Part shown: piece after piece, positions 1 through 7,705 of the stretch
Numbering within the stretch: the stretch's first letter is position 1
Layout of the letters: every line of letters begins with the position of its first letter
Origin: Calditrichaceae bacterium
GTDB lineage: Bacteria; Calditrichota; Calditrichia; Calditrichales; Calditrichaceae
NCBI GenBank assembly: GCA_024762535.1
Contig: JANTHG010000004.1
Location: 1-41,705 of the forward strand
DNA: 41,705 bases
Direction of reading: 5' to 3'
Made by a program: the position numbers and the translations under genes
Notes under the pieces: generated by a model
The model's input: only the letters and a program-made list of their open reading frames with translations
Told to the model about the DNA's origin: nothing
Database searches by the model: none

Positions 1-300
1 ATCTATAATTTACAAGAAGTTGATGGAAAATCCTCGTACTCGATTGAACAGGTGGTTCAGCCCCTTTTGGCAAATGAATCGTTGGTCACAAAGTTTTTGA
101 ACCTGTTTAAAAGCGGTAATAATCAGCGAATATCCATTAGTAAACAAGGGGAAACCGTTCAAAAAATTGCACAGGAATATTCCGCACTCGACTTTAGTGC
201 CTGGGGTACCGGTTTAGTGGAAATAAAAATTAAAATAACGGATTTGAATAGGGCCCAAAATGCGGAACTGAAAGTTAAACTCAAATTAAATAATGAGTAG
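1..300 (+). CDS. C-terminal fragment of unidentified protein
   Basis: The frame is open from the first base of the window to a TAG at 298-300, so this is the last 99 residues of a gene that begins outside the window. A GTG at 52 is only an internal codon. The visible part alternates hydrophobic and polar residues like a beta-sandwich, and has a segment reading WGTGLVEIKIKITDL near the end. The 'IYNL' opening and this final strand pattern faintly recall the C-terminal beta domain of GWxTD-type proteins of the FCB group, but the diagnostic GWxTD motif would lie outside the window. No function is assigned. Confidence 0.55.
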   Translation: MYNLQEVDGKSSYSIEQVVQPLLANESLVTKFLNLFKSGNNQRISISKQGETVQKIAQEYSALDFSAWGTGLVEIKIKITDLNRAQNAELKVKLKLNNE

Positions 301-868
301 AAATTGTGCCAGGCTCTTGTGCTGACCGGATGGTCGAATTCCTACAGTTCTCAAATACTTTGTTCTCACTAAAATACTACCTAACCAGATGAAACTTGTT
401 TAGTACGGATATTGTCTATATGCAGGGAAACCAAAACAAAGAAACCCATATGCTTAAGATAAATGGATTTTTTTCCGGATTAACATAGTAACAGTAAATA
501 TAAACTGAAATTGATTTTGAAGCTTTCAACTATGCCGGTACCAAAGATTCATTTTAAAATATCCTTATATTTACACAGCAAACATTTTATGATTAAATAA
601 TAAATCAGTTTGTTTGTAATTCCATTATATGTATTTTCGATTGAAAATTCTGACAAGTTAATTTTCTTACTCAGTTGGCGTATTCATTATTTCTGTTTGA
701 ACGGTTTGACATTTTGGAACGGGATTTACTACTATAAACCCACTGCAGACGCTCAATCACAGGTAGGTAAATTAGTTATTTTGTACTAAAAAATCTGTAC
801 GGGAATAGTGATCTATATTTTTATGTTTAGTTGGGTATGAATGAGCATGATTTTTTGGTAAAGATCGT
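301..868. other. Long non-coding stretch before the Crp/Fnr gene
   Basis: This AT-rich stretch of 568 bases has no convincing gene. Only very short frames occur, for example 12 codons from 450. No strong hairpin with a T-run follows the upstream gene. It probably carries the promoter region of the Crp/Fnr gene; a weak candidate is listed separately. Confidence 0.6.
706..735 (+). promoter_or_regulatory. Candidate promoter of the Crp/Fnr gene
   Basis: TTGACA at 706-711 matches the sigma-70 -35 consensus exactly. TACTAT at 730-735, after an 18-base spacer, is a 4/6 match to the -10 box. It would leave an untranslated leader of about 125 bases. This is only pattern matching and the -10 is weak. 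Confidence 0.3.
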
Positions 869-1561
869 ATGATGACCGCTAATGACAAACTTTGGCATCT
901 GCAAAGAATAAACTTATTTAAACGATTGCGTAAACCGGTTTTGGATCAGCTTAATAAAGAAAGCTCCATGACCACGATTCCCAAAAAACAGGTTATTTAT
1001 TTTAATGACGATCCGTCACGTAATATCTATTTTCTTAAAACAGGTAAAGTTAAGCTTATCCGCGTGGATGAAAACGGCCAGGAAATGATTTTGGATATTA
1101 TCAATGCCGGAGAGCCTTTTGGTGAAAATGCGCTCTTTAACGAAGAACGGCGTAGCGATATTGCCGTGAGTATGGATGAGTGCCTGCTTTGCGCCATTGA
1201 CAAAGATCGTTTTGAAGAGATTGCCCGTAACAGTCCGGGATTGAATATCGAGCTGGTAAAATTCGTCGGTTTTAGAATGCGTAAATTTAGTCATCGTCTT
1301 GAAATGTTGACCTTTAAAGATGCTCGTCAGCGGGTGATGGAACTTATCAGGGAATTGGGAGAACAGCATGGACGAGTGACAGGTAACGAATTATTCATCC
1401 GTAATTTTTTAACTCACGAAGAAATAGGAGAGCTCACCGGTCTTAAACGCCAAACTGTTTCCACCATCCTCAATGATTTAAAAAAAGAAGGCTTAATTAG
1501 GTTTAATCGTAAGTATATCATCCTTTCAGATCCAAAAGTATTTTTAGAACACCTTCAATAA
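869..1561 (+). CDS. Crp/Fnr-family transcriptional regulator
   Basis: This 230-residue protein has the standard Crp/Fnr architecture. An N-terminal cyclic-nucleotide-binding-like beta-roll (about 15-130, with the segment GEPFGENALF) is followed by a dimerisation helix and a C-terminal winged helix-turn-helix (about 180-225, around THEEIGELTGLKRQTVSTIL). It lacks the N-terminal cysteine cluster of oxygen-sensing FNR; the only nearby cysteines are an ECLLC in the beta-roll. The effector is therefore unknown. Two adjacent ATG codons (869, 872) could start translation, and neither has a clear ribosome binding site. A perfect palindrome at 1591-1608, just downstream and before the next gene, is a likely target of this or a related regulator. 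In FCB bacteria such regulators often control redox or respiratory genes, so control of the nearby cytochrome locus is possible but unproven. Confidence 0.9.
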   Translation: MMTANDKLWHLQRINLFKRLRKPVLDQLNKESSMTTIPKKQVIYFNDDPSRNIYFLKTGKVKLIRVDENGQEMILDIINAGEPFGENALFNEERRSDIAVSMDECLLCAIDKDRFEEIARNSPGLNIELVKFVGFRMRKFSHRLEMLTFKDARQRVMELIRELGEQHGRVTGNELFIRNFLTHEEIGELTGLKRQTVSTILNDLKKEGLIRFNRKYIILSDPKVFLEHLQ

Positions 1562-1590
1562 ATTCTCAAAAACAGCAAAAAAATGAAAAA

Positions 1591-1608
1591 CTGTCAGCTG
1601 GCTGACAG
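1591..1608. promoter_or_regulatory. Perfect palindrome, candidate Crp/Fnr-type operator
   Basis: CTGTCAGCTGGCTGACAG consists of two 8-base arms that pair perfectly around a 2-base centre. It lies 30 bases after the Crp/Fnr gene and about 75 bases before the ATG at 1684. No T-run follows, so it is not a standard terminator. The size and symmetry fit a homodimeric winged-helix regulator. Confidence 0.5.
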
Positions 1609-1683
1609 AACCATGTATTCCTTCTTCCGATATTTGTGTGAAGTTACAATCAAATTTTATTCATTCACTTAACGGAGGTTTCT

Positions 1684-3888
1684 ATGAAACGACTATCACA
1701 ACAACTTTTAACGCTTACCCTGTTTGCTTCGTTTGCATTTGCTCAGGTTCAGGTCACAAAAACTTCGGTGTACCAGACCGCTGAACAAATGTTGCTCGCA
1801 AATGAAATTAATGAAAGCGGAGAACCCTTTGCCGAAGCGCTGGGTTACAACCTGGATGATCTGGATCCTATGCTTGCCAATCAGCCTGATTCCATTTCCT
1901 ACACGTTGGGGATTGATAATTATGAATATTCCCGTTACCAATTGGGAACGATCATTTCACGCTCCGGAATGGGTCTGCATATGATGTGGGCACCGATTAT
2001 ACGAAAAATGGCTGCTATGGAATCCGATGATTTTGACGGTCAGTTCACCATGGCTCCCAATGGTTTTAAAGAAGATGACGAATTGATGAAAACCATCATG
2101 CATTTTTCTATGCTTTCCAATCACACGCCTCCCGGAAACCCCTGGCCGCAGTTTGCCGAATTTGTTTCCGGCGATCCTCATCTGCCGCAGGCTATTGATC
2201 CGGACCATTTTGTATGGGAGGACTTTTCAACCCTTCGTTGGGATCGTGCCAAAATGGATAAAACGTTAAACCCGGCTGCCATGGGGCAGGCCATGATGAA
2301 ACAGTACCTGTGGGCGCAGGATATGCTCAGTGCCTTCCATGACAGCGAGGATAACGGCATAGATCCGGATGGCACCGTTTCTCCCGACTATCCGGATAAT
2401 CCCCATTTCGATCCCAACAACGATGTTTATTTTGGCGGAGACGCCTTAGACGGCTTTGTTGGTCAGGTGCTCACAGCCGAAGCCATAAACAAAGTGGCCT
2501 TCTTAATGAACGCACTGGCCTTTGATGGATCTACTTTGGGTGCTGTGGATCCCATGACCTATGATCCGAGCCAGGGTTTAAAATATTTTCCTCATAAAAT
2601 TGCTATTAGTGAAGGTCCGGTTGCACCTATGCTGCCACCCCGTTTAAATGGAATGACCGTAACGGATGCGGGTAGCGATCTTTTCGATCAGTTTTCCATT
2701 TTTTGGGGGGTACTGAACTTTAAAAATATGATGGACCCGAATAATAATTCGGATGCGGCACACCTGGCGTACAAAGAAGTATTTGATGGTGATCCGTTCC
2801 CGCCGGCTATGTCAATTAGCGGTATGCCCGGCCCGTTTGATTTGATGAAAGGCACCAGCAAGGTGATTTTTCAGAATTTAATGTATATGCATTACAATCG
2901 ACGTATGCATAGCTTTGTAGATCGCGTAGACGTTGAAAGCGGTCGTGTGGTGCAGGGCAATCACATTTCTACCATCAATGCAGCATATACGATTGTTGGT
3001 TTGCAAAAATTTATCGAGGAATTTGCCGGTAGTAATTTAGCAAATGTGGCACGTAAAGCCGTTTTTACACAGGCTAATTTTATTCTGCATAAATTAAGTA
3101 ACGGTAAAGGTATGTACTTTAACGGTTATACGTTTAAAAAGGGAACCGATCGTTCGGAAATGACCGTAGAAGCCCAGGCCGGTGCGGTTAGAGCGCTGTA
3201 TGCTACTTATCAGGTTCTTGGAAAACGAATCTATTTAAAAGCAGCCAATCAGGCCTATGCCGCCCTAATCGGCAACTATTATGTGCCAGCCGCGCATGGT
3301 TTCCGTACTACAATGGGAGAAACAGAAGCAACCTATACACCTTTTAATTTTGCTGTTTTAGCCGGTGCGTTACGCGAGGCTAATTTAGTGGGGAATCAGC
3401 CCGCAGCACCGGCTATTTATGTTCGTTTTTTTACTAAGGTAGGCAATGCCATGCAGCTTTCCGAAGGCGCTGCAACCGGTGAAACCGGCGGCGATTCCGA
3501 CGGTGACGGCATACCTTTTATACCGGAACAGGCTGATCAATTGCCGCCTGTATTTGCCTCCGAAGCTACCTATGATCTGAGTTCTTATGAAAAGACAAAT
3601 AATCGTCGTGTAGCTCAAAATGGACGCGCTTTCAGGCTAAAAGGGAATTATCCAAATCCTTTTAATCCTTCTACCCAAATACGTTTTGATGTAAACAAAG
3701 CCGGTGATTACAGTCTCAAAATATATGATGTTTTAGGACAAGAAATTGCTTTGCTCTTAAATAAACATTTGGAAAAAGGGAATTATCAGGTAAAATTTAA
3801 TGCATCCCGTCTATCCGGAGGTGTATATTTTTATCAACTACGCGGAAACGGCTTTACGCAGGTACGCAAACTCTTCTTACTCAAATAA
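1684..3888 (+). CDS. T9SS-exported protein of unknown family
   Basis: This 734-residue protein starts at an ATG with a strong GGAGG five bases upstream. Residues 1-20 form a signal peptide ending FAFAQ. The C-terminal ~85 residues are a T9SS type-A sorting domain (GNYPNPFNPSTQIRFDV, then the GGVYFYQL and KLFLLK pattern), so the protein should cross the outer membrane and be anchored or released at the surface. A DSDGDGIPF segment near residue 605 resembles a calcium-binding linker. The large middle part has no CxxCH heme motif and no recognised active site. Its last third (about 420-590) looks helical, with repeated alanine-rich segments such as EAQAGAVRALYATY, as in alpha/alpha-toroid enzymes or binding proteins. 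It stands alone after the Crp/Fnr gene and ends in a strong terminator. Function unknown. Confidence 0.85.
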   Translation: MKRLSQQLLTLTLFASFAFAQVQVTKTSVYQTAEQMLLANEINESGEPFAEALGYNLDDLDPMLANQPDSISYTLGIDNYEYSRYQLGTIISRSGMGLHMMWAPIIRKMAAMESDDFDGQFTMAPNGFKEDDELMKTIMHFSMLSNHTPPGNPWPQFAEFVSGDPHLPQAIDPDHFVWEDFSTLRWDRAKMDKTLNPAAMGQAMMKQYLWAQDMLSAFHDSEDNGIDPDGTVSPDYPDNPHFDPNNDVYFGGDALDGFVGQVLTAEAINKVAFLMNALAFDGSTLGAVDPMTYDPSQGLKYFPHKIAISEGPVAPMLPPRLNGMTVTDAGSDLFDQFSIFWGVLNFKNMMDPNNNSDAAHLAYKEVFDGDPFPPAMSISGMPGPFDLMKGTSKVIFQNLMYMHYNRRMHSFVDRVDVESGRVVQGNHISTINAAYTIVGLQKFIEEFAGSNLANVARKAVFTQANFILHKLSNGKGMYFNGYTFKKGTDRSEMTVEAQAGAVRALYATYQVLGKRIYLKAANQAYAALIGNYYVPAAHGFRTTMGETEATYTPFNFAVLAGALREANLVGNQPAAPAIYVRFFTKVGNAMQLSEGAATGETGGDSDGDGIPFIPEQADQLPPVFASEATYDLSSYEKTNNRRVAQNGRAFRLKGNYPNPFNPSTQIRFDVNKAGDYSLKIYDVLGQEIALLLNKHLEKGNYQVKFNASRLSGGVYFYQLRGNGFTQVRKLFLLK

Positions 3889-3910
3889 AATTAACAAGCT
3901 GTAAACAAAA

Positions 3911-3940
3911 GGCGAAACCAATTTGGTTTCGCCTTTTTTT
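3911..3940. terminator. Rho-independent terminator, probably bidirectional
   Basis: GGCGAAACC and GGTTTCGCC form a 9-bp stem with a 5-base loop, followed by seven T on the plus strand. On the minus strand the stem is followed by a TTTTG run. It lies between the convergent genes 1684-3888 (+) and 3994-5295 (-) and can serve both. Confidence 0.9.
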
Positions 3941-3993
3941 GTTACAGAAAACGTTTACCCACACAAAACGAGAAAGAACCAAATGTATTTTAG

Positions 3994-5295
3994 TCATTTC
4001 TTAGATGAGCCAAATTGAATGCCGATTTTTTTAAGAAGTCCAAAGGGCGCTTCTCCACCGGCAAATATAAATACATAATCATTGCTTAGATTTATGCGTT
4101 GATCCCCTAAATCGATTCCAACCTGTTTTTCCTCGATGCGAACCAGATTTGAATTATACAAAATTTTAATTGTACCAGTTCGGGTTAGTTCCTTTAAGCG
4201 TTCTTCATTTCTTTTCTTTATACGGAAAAACTTTTCTTTTCGATACGAAACGGTTACCTGGGTTCCGGGTTGTCTGGCCAGACCAATGGCAGCTTCAATT
4301 GCGCTGTCTCCACCTCCAACCACTAAAATATGTTCATTTTCATAAGAAGTCGCATCTAAGAGTTTGTACATCACTTTTGGAAGATGTTCCCCTGGGATAT
4401 TTAATTTACGTGGCATACCACGCCGACCTAATGCTAATACTACATTCCGTGTTTTAAATGTGTGGGTGCTGCATTGCACTTCGAGAATTCCATTTGGCCT
4501 GGTTATATTCAGTAATTTTTCATTAGTATGAATAGCTATTGAGAATCGTTTTTGAACTTGTTCCCAAATTTTCAGTAATTCTTCTTTACTATATTCCGGT
4601 TTATCAAGAATACCGTATAACGGAAGTTCGACCGGTTGCGTCATTACCAACTTTTTACGCGGGTATTGTAAAATGGTACCGCCTGCCTTCTGATGATCGA
4701 CCAGTAGGTAGGATAATTTATTTTTTTCAGCTGTTAAGGCTGCACTCATTCCTGCAGGGCCGGCTCCAATAATAACCAAATCAAAATCCGATGATGATGG
4801 ATCCGGTACAACGTGTTTACTTAAATGTTCAACAACTTTATTTCCTTGTTTAATCGCATTTCGAATCAACGCCAAACCACCCAATTCACCGGCAATATAA
4901 ATTCCTGGAATATTTGTCTGGCCTTGCTCATCATAAAATGGGATATCGTCCCGTTTGCTTATATCGCCCAAGCCAACCTGAATGGCGCCCACAGGACAGG
5001 CTTCTGCACATTTACCATGCCCCACACATTTAAGACCATTAATGATAGTGGCTTTACCAGATACGATTCCCAGCACGTCTCCTTCGGGACAGGCATCTAC
5101 ACAGGAAGCACAACCAATACAATTTAATTCATCAATCTGAGGATATTGGGCAATTGGTTTGTCCGATCCTAAACGCTGGGCTTCTAATTTTCGGATTCTA
5201 TCTTTATCCTGAAGTTTTTTAAATTTGAGGAAATACGGGAGAACAATAGATAAGGCAACTATAAAAGTAATAATCCAGATGAAATATGATTCCAT
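3994..5295 (-). CDS. Membrane-anchored Fe-S/FAD pyridine nucleotide oxidoreductase
   Basis: This 433-residue protein has an N-terminal transmembrane helix (about 5-24). A ferredoxin-like part follows with one full [4Fe-4S] motif (C59, C62, C65, C69) and a second motif in which the second cysteine is a histidine (C90, H93, C96, C100). Then comes a thioredoxin-reductase-like flavoprotein: FAD-binding GAGPAG at 177-182, NAD(P)-binding GGGDSA at 327-332 and a terminal FAGGE motif. A short AGELGGLALIRNAIKQG segment between the Fe-S and FAD parts resembles the end of another such flavoprotein, suggesting domain rearrangement. The redox CxxC of true thioredoxin reductases is absent. It is the last gene of the cytochrome operon, 11 bases after the barrel gene. 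It probably moves electrons between NAD(P)H and a membrane or Fe-S partner on the cytoplasmic side. Substrate and direction are inferred. Confidence 0.85.
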   Translation of the reverse strand: MESYFIWIITFIVALSIVLPYFLKFKKLQDKDRIRKLEAQRLGSDKPIAQYPQIDELNCIGCASCVDACPEGDVLGIVSGKATIINGLKCVGHGKCAEACPVGAIQVGLGDISKRDDIPFYDEQGQTNIPGIYIAGELGGLALIRNAIKQGNKVVEHLSKHVVPDPSSSDFDLVIIGAGPAGMSAALTAEKNKLSYLLVDHQKAGGTILQYPRKKLVMTQPVELPLYGILDKPEYSKEELLKIWEQVQKRFSIAIHTNEKLLNITRPNGILEVQCSTHTFKTRNVVLALGRRGMPRKLNIPGEHLPKVMYKLLDATSYENEHILVVGGGDSAIEAAIGLARQPGTQVTVSYRKEKFFRIKKRNEERLKELTRTGTIKILYNSNLVRIEEKQVGIDLGDQRINLSNDYVFIFAGGEAPFGLLKKIGIQFGSSKK

Positions 5296-5306
5296 GATAA
5301 ATCCTG

Positions 5307-6902
5307 TTAAAAGCGATAGCCTAATTCCGTTATAAAAGTATGCCCTTGACGGTCATCACCAAATTCATAGCTATACGTTCCGGCAAGATAGAGCTTGGCA
5401 GGCAGCTCAATTTGTCCATTAAGTCGAACCCATTGGTTAAGTTTGTTCTGCCCGCTGGAGCTCAACTGATAGATATAGTTGCCATAACTAAGATACAGGG
5501 CATGTCCCTGTTTAAAATATTTCCCGATTCGAAGTGATGGGTTAATTCCCTGATTAAAATAGTTTGAAAAGCCACTGATCCGAGTACTCAGGTTTATCTT
5601 TGGGAAAATGAAATTGTTTTTGGTCATCCTTATGGCGCCGGAAAAAGTGTAATCTGCATAATCGCTGCGGGTTCGTACGCCGGCGGTTATATAAAAAAGA
5701 TAATCATTAAAAACACGCGCACTTGCATTAATGCGTAAACCCTGCCGAAAGGCATCATCAAAAAGACTGTCCGCTAAAGTATAAATATCATAAGTCCAGT
5801 AATTCTGACGGTTATCTAAACTGAAGCCTGCACTCATAGAGTTTGTAAAGCGGTATTGACCACTGAGATACAAACCACTCACATTGAATGTACTTCTGCT
5901 TTTCTGCTGACGCCAGGCACGGTTGATATCCAGTTCTAAACTTTGATATAGATTCCAGCGATTATCGGATGCGTACGAAGATTGCAAATAGAGATATTCT
6001 CGGCTTACAACAGAACCGTGGTAGGCTCCGCTTGCTGCAAGAGTGATCTCTGTACGTTTTCGGCCATAGGTACCTTGTAAATAGTTAAGGAATAAACCAT
6101 ATTTCTGAATGGATGTTCGATAATCATTATATTGCCATTGGGGTTGAATACCGGCAAAACCACCCATTTTCCAATTTTGTTTCACTTGATATTCTGCCTG
6201 CAGACCATCGATATATCCCAGCCCACTGAATACATTAGAAATGATCCGACCAACCTGTAGTTGGACAGGTCCTGGTGGCTCCCAGGCAAGAGCAAAACGG
6301 TACAACCGATTATTCCATTCGTTTTTAGGCGTTCCATTTGAGAAAGCCCGCTGGCGTTGATTGTAGCGGCTGCGTACATAAAAATTAAATCGTAAATCGC
6401 TTCCCCACAAATGATCCGCCTTAAATTTGAAGCGAACTGTTGGTTGATTGAAATTAAAACCTAGTTTACTCCGGTCCATAAATTGGTACCATTGCAAACC
6501 AAGGTAGCCGCGAATCCGTGTCCTGTTCTTTCTTTCAATAAATGGAGCGGATGATTTTTGAGAGGATATTACTGGGAAGGCTGGTTTGACAGTTTGTTTT
6601 GTATCGATATTGTGTTTACTTAAAAGGAAAACCGGATCCCCCACATGGTAAGGGCTGTTTTGCTTTAAAACTTTACAGGATGCCGAATGCCGGGCTAAAT
6701 GGGATACTTTAAACATAGCAATTTGTTTATTGCCAATACGTACTTCGACCGTATCATTTACCTGTAAACCATCAGCAGAACCCTTACTGATATAAACCAA
6801 ATTGGCTGAAATATAACTGATTTTCATTTTCGTAATATTTGATCCTGCGAGAAGTATCATCCAACTAGCCAGAATCAAAAATAATATTTTTGATACGTTC
6901 AT
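5307..6902 (-). CDS. Outer-membrane beta-barrel of the cytochrome operon
   Basis: This 531-residue protein begins with a signal-peptide-like segment (MNVSKILFLILASWMILLAG). A small N-terminal beta domain (about 25-95, with ADGLQVNDTVEVRIGNKQ and HVGDPVFLL) resembles the small barrels that precede some FCB outer-membrane proteins. From about residue 130 to the end there are many alternating-hydrophobic strands rich in Tyr, Trp and Asn, ending in ELGYRF; the terminal Phe is typical of BamA-assembled barrels. It has no heme motif. It lies 2 bases after the 10-heme cytochrome gene and 11 bases before the Fe-S/FAD gene. This placement suggests it is the porin of a porin-cytochrome conduit, by analogy with MtrB-type and PCC porins. 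That role is inferred from context, not from recognised homology. Confidence 0.75.
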   Translation of the reverse strand: MNVSKILFLILASWMILLAGSNITKMKISYISANLVYISKGSADGLQVNDTVEVRIGNKQIAMFKVSHLARHSASCKVLKQNSPYHVGDPVFLLSKHNIDTKQTVKPAFPVISSQKSSAPFIERKNRTRIRGYLGLQWYQFMDRSKLGFNFNQPTVRFKFKADHLWGSDLRFNFYVRSRYNQRQRAFSNGTPKNEWNNRLYRFALAWEPPGPVQLQVGRIISNVFSGLGYIDGLQAEYQVKQNWKMGGFAGIQPQWQYNDYRTSIQKYGLFLNYLQGTYGRKRTEITLAASGAYHGSVVSREYLYLQSSYASDNRWNLYQSLELDINRAWRQQKSRSTFNVSGLYLSGQYRFTNSMSAGFSLDNRQNYWTYDIYTLADSLFDDAFRQGLRINASARVFNDYLFYITAGVRTRSDYADYTFSGAIRMTKNNFIFPKINLSTRISGFSNYFNQGINPSLRIGKYFKQGHALYLSYGNYIYQLSSSGQNKLNQWVRLNGQIELPAKLYLAGTYSYEFGDDRQGHTFITELGYRF

Positions 6903-6904
6903 TT

Positions 6905-7705
6905 TTAATCCCCGCTTCCGGTTGGATGACAGGAGTAGCAGGCATCACTGTTATAACTATAGTTCTGTATTCCACTGTGCCTGCGATTCATATCATTCTC
7001 ATTATGTTCATGGCAATTAAAACAACTAAAAACTTGAAAATTATTAGTTGAAACGTGACAATCAGTACATTCATTCCATTCGGAACGATGCGTTCCTAAA
7101 TAGATCGGAAATATAGTTTCATGATCGGAATACAGCGCTGGTTGCCAGCCATTCATTGAATGACAATCTTCACAGCGAACACCTAAGGAGATAACTACAT
7201 GGGGTGGGTTTTTAGTATTCAGATAATTGCTTTTATGACAACCGTAACAATCGGAAGAAAGCCGTAAATAAGAATTTGTATTGCTTCGTTTATGGCAGGC
7301 AGAACAATCCAGGCTGGTATGTTGTCCTAATAAAATAAAAGTTGTATTTGCATGCGCTTTATAATAATCCGTTACCGCCCAGCTATCAGCTGTATGGCAA
7401 TTTTTGCATTGAATTCCCAAGCGCTGTTCGTGAATATCCTCATGACATGAGGTACAGTTGCTTTCAATTTTTGAAAAATTACGGATATCATGGCAATCCT
7501 TACAGGTAAGCAGATTATGTTTTCCTTCCAGAATAAATCCGGTTTTCTGGTGGTCAAAATGAATGGACTGCCATGATTGATCATTATGACATTGTTGACA
7601 ATTTTCGGAAATCTTTTTATGAGGCATTTCCCGGGCGAAAACCGTATTACCCAGAAAGAGAAAAAATACGAAAACAAAAATTCTGATACAACTTACCTTA
7701 ATCAT
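6905..7705 (-). CDS. Decaheme c-type cytochrome
   Basis: From the ATG at 7705 the protein has 266 residues: a signal peptide (MIKVSCIRIFVFVFFLF to VFA) and ten CxxCH motifs. Most sit in the recurring pattern F-x-H, T-x-F-x-L-x-G-x-H, C-x-x-C-H, where extra histidines can act as distal heme ligands. This is the cytochrome c3/c7-like multiheme style. Its C-terminal part (FPIYLGTHRSEW to CYSCHPTG) closely parallels the end of the 19-heme protein encoded just upstream, so the two are paralogues. The frame extends upstream to 7750, but those codons overlap the neighbour further and would bury the signal peptide; 7717 is another possible ATG. The 7705 start overlaps the upstream stop by 8 bases. 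Likely periplasmic or outer-membrane-associated electron carrier. Confidence 0.9.
   Translation of the reverse strand: MIKVSCIRIFVFVFFLFLGNTVFAREMPHKKISENCQQCHNDQSWQSIHFDHQKTGFILEGKHNLLTCKDCHDIRNFSKIESNCTSCHEDIHEQRLGIQCKNCHTADSWAVTDYYKAHANTTFILLGQHTSLDCSACHKRSNTNSYLRLSSDCYGCHKSNYLNTKNPPHVVISLGVRCEDCHSMNGWQPALYSDHETIFPIYLGTHRSEWNECTDCHVSTNNFQVFSCFNCHEHNENDMNRRHSGIQNYSYNSDACYSCHPTGSGD

Noticed and set aside
869-1561. Assignment of the Crp/Fnr regulator as oxygen-sensing FNR
   Set aside because: The N-terminal cysteine cluster needed for an FNR [4Fe-4S] centre is absent.
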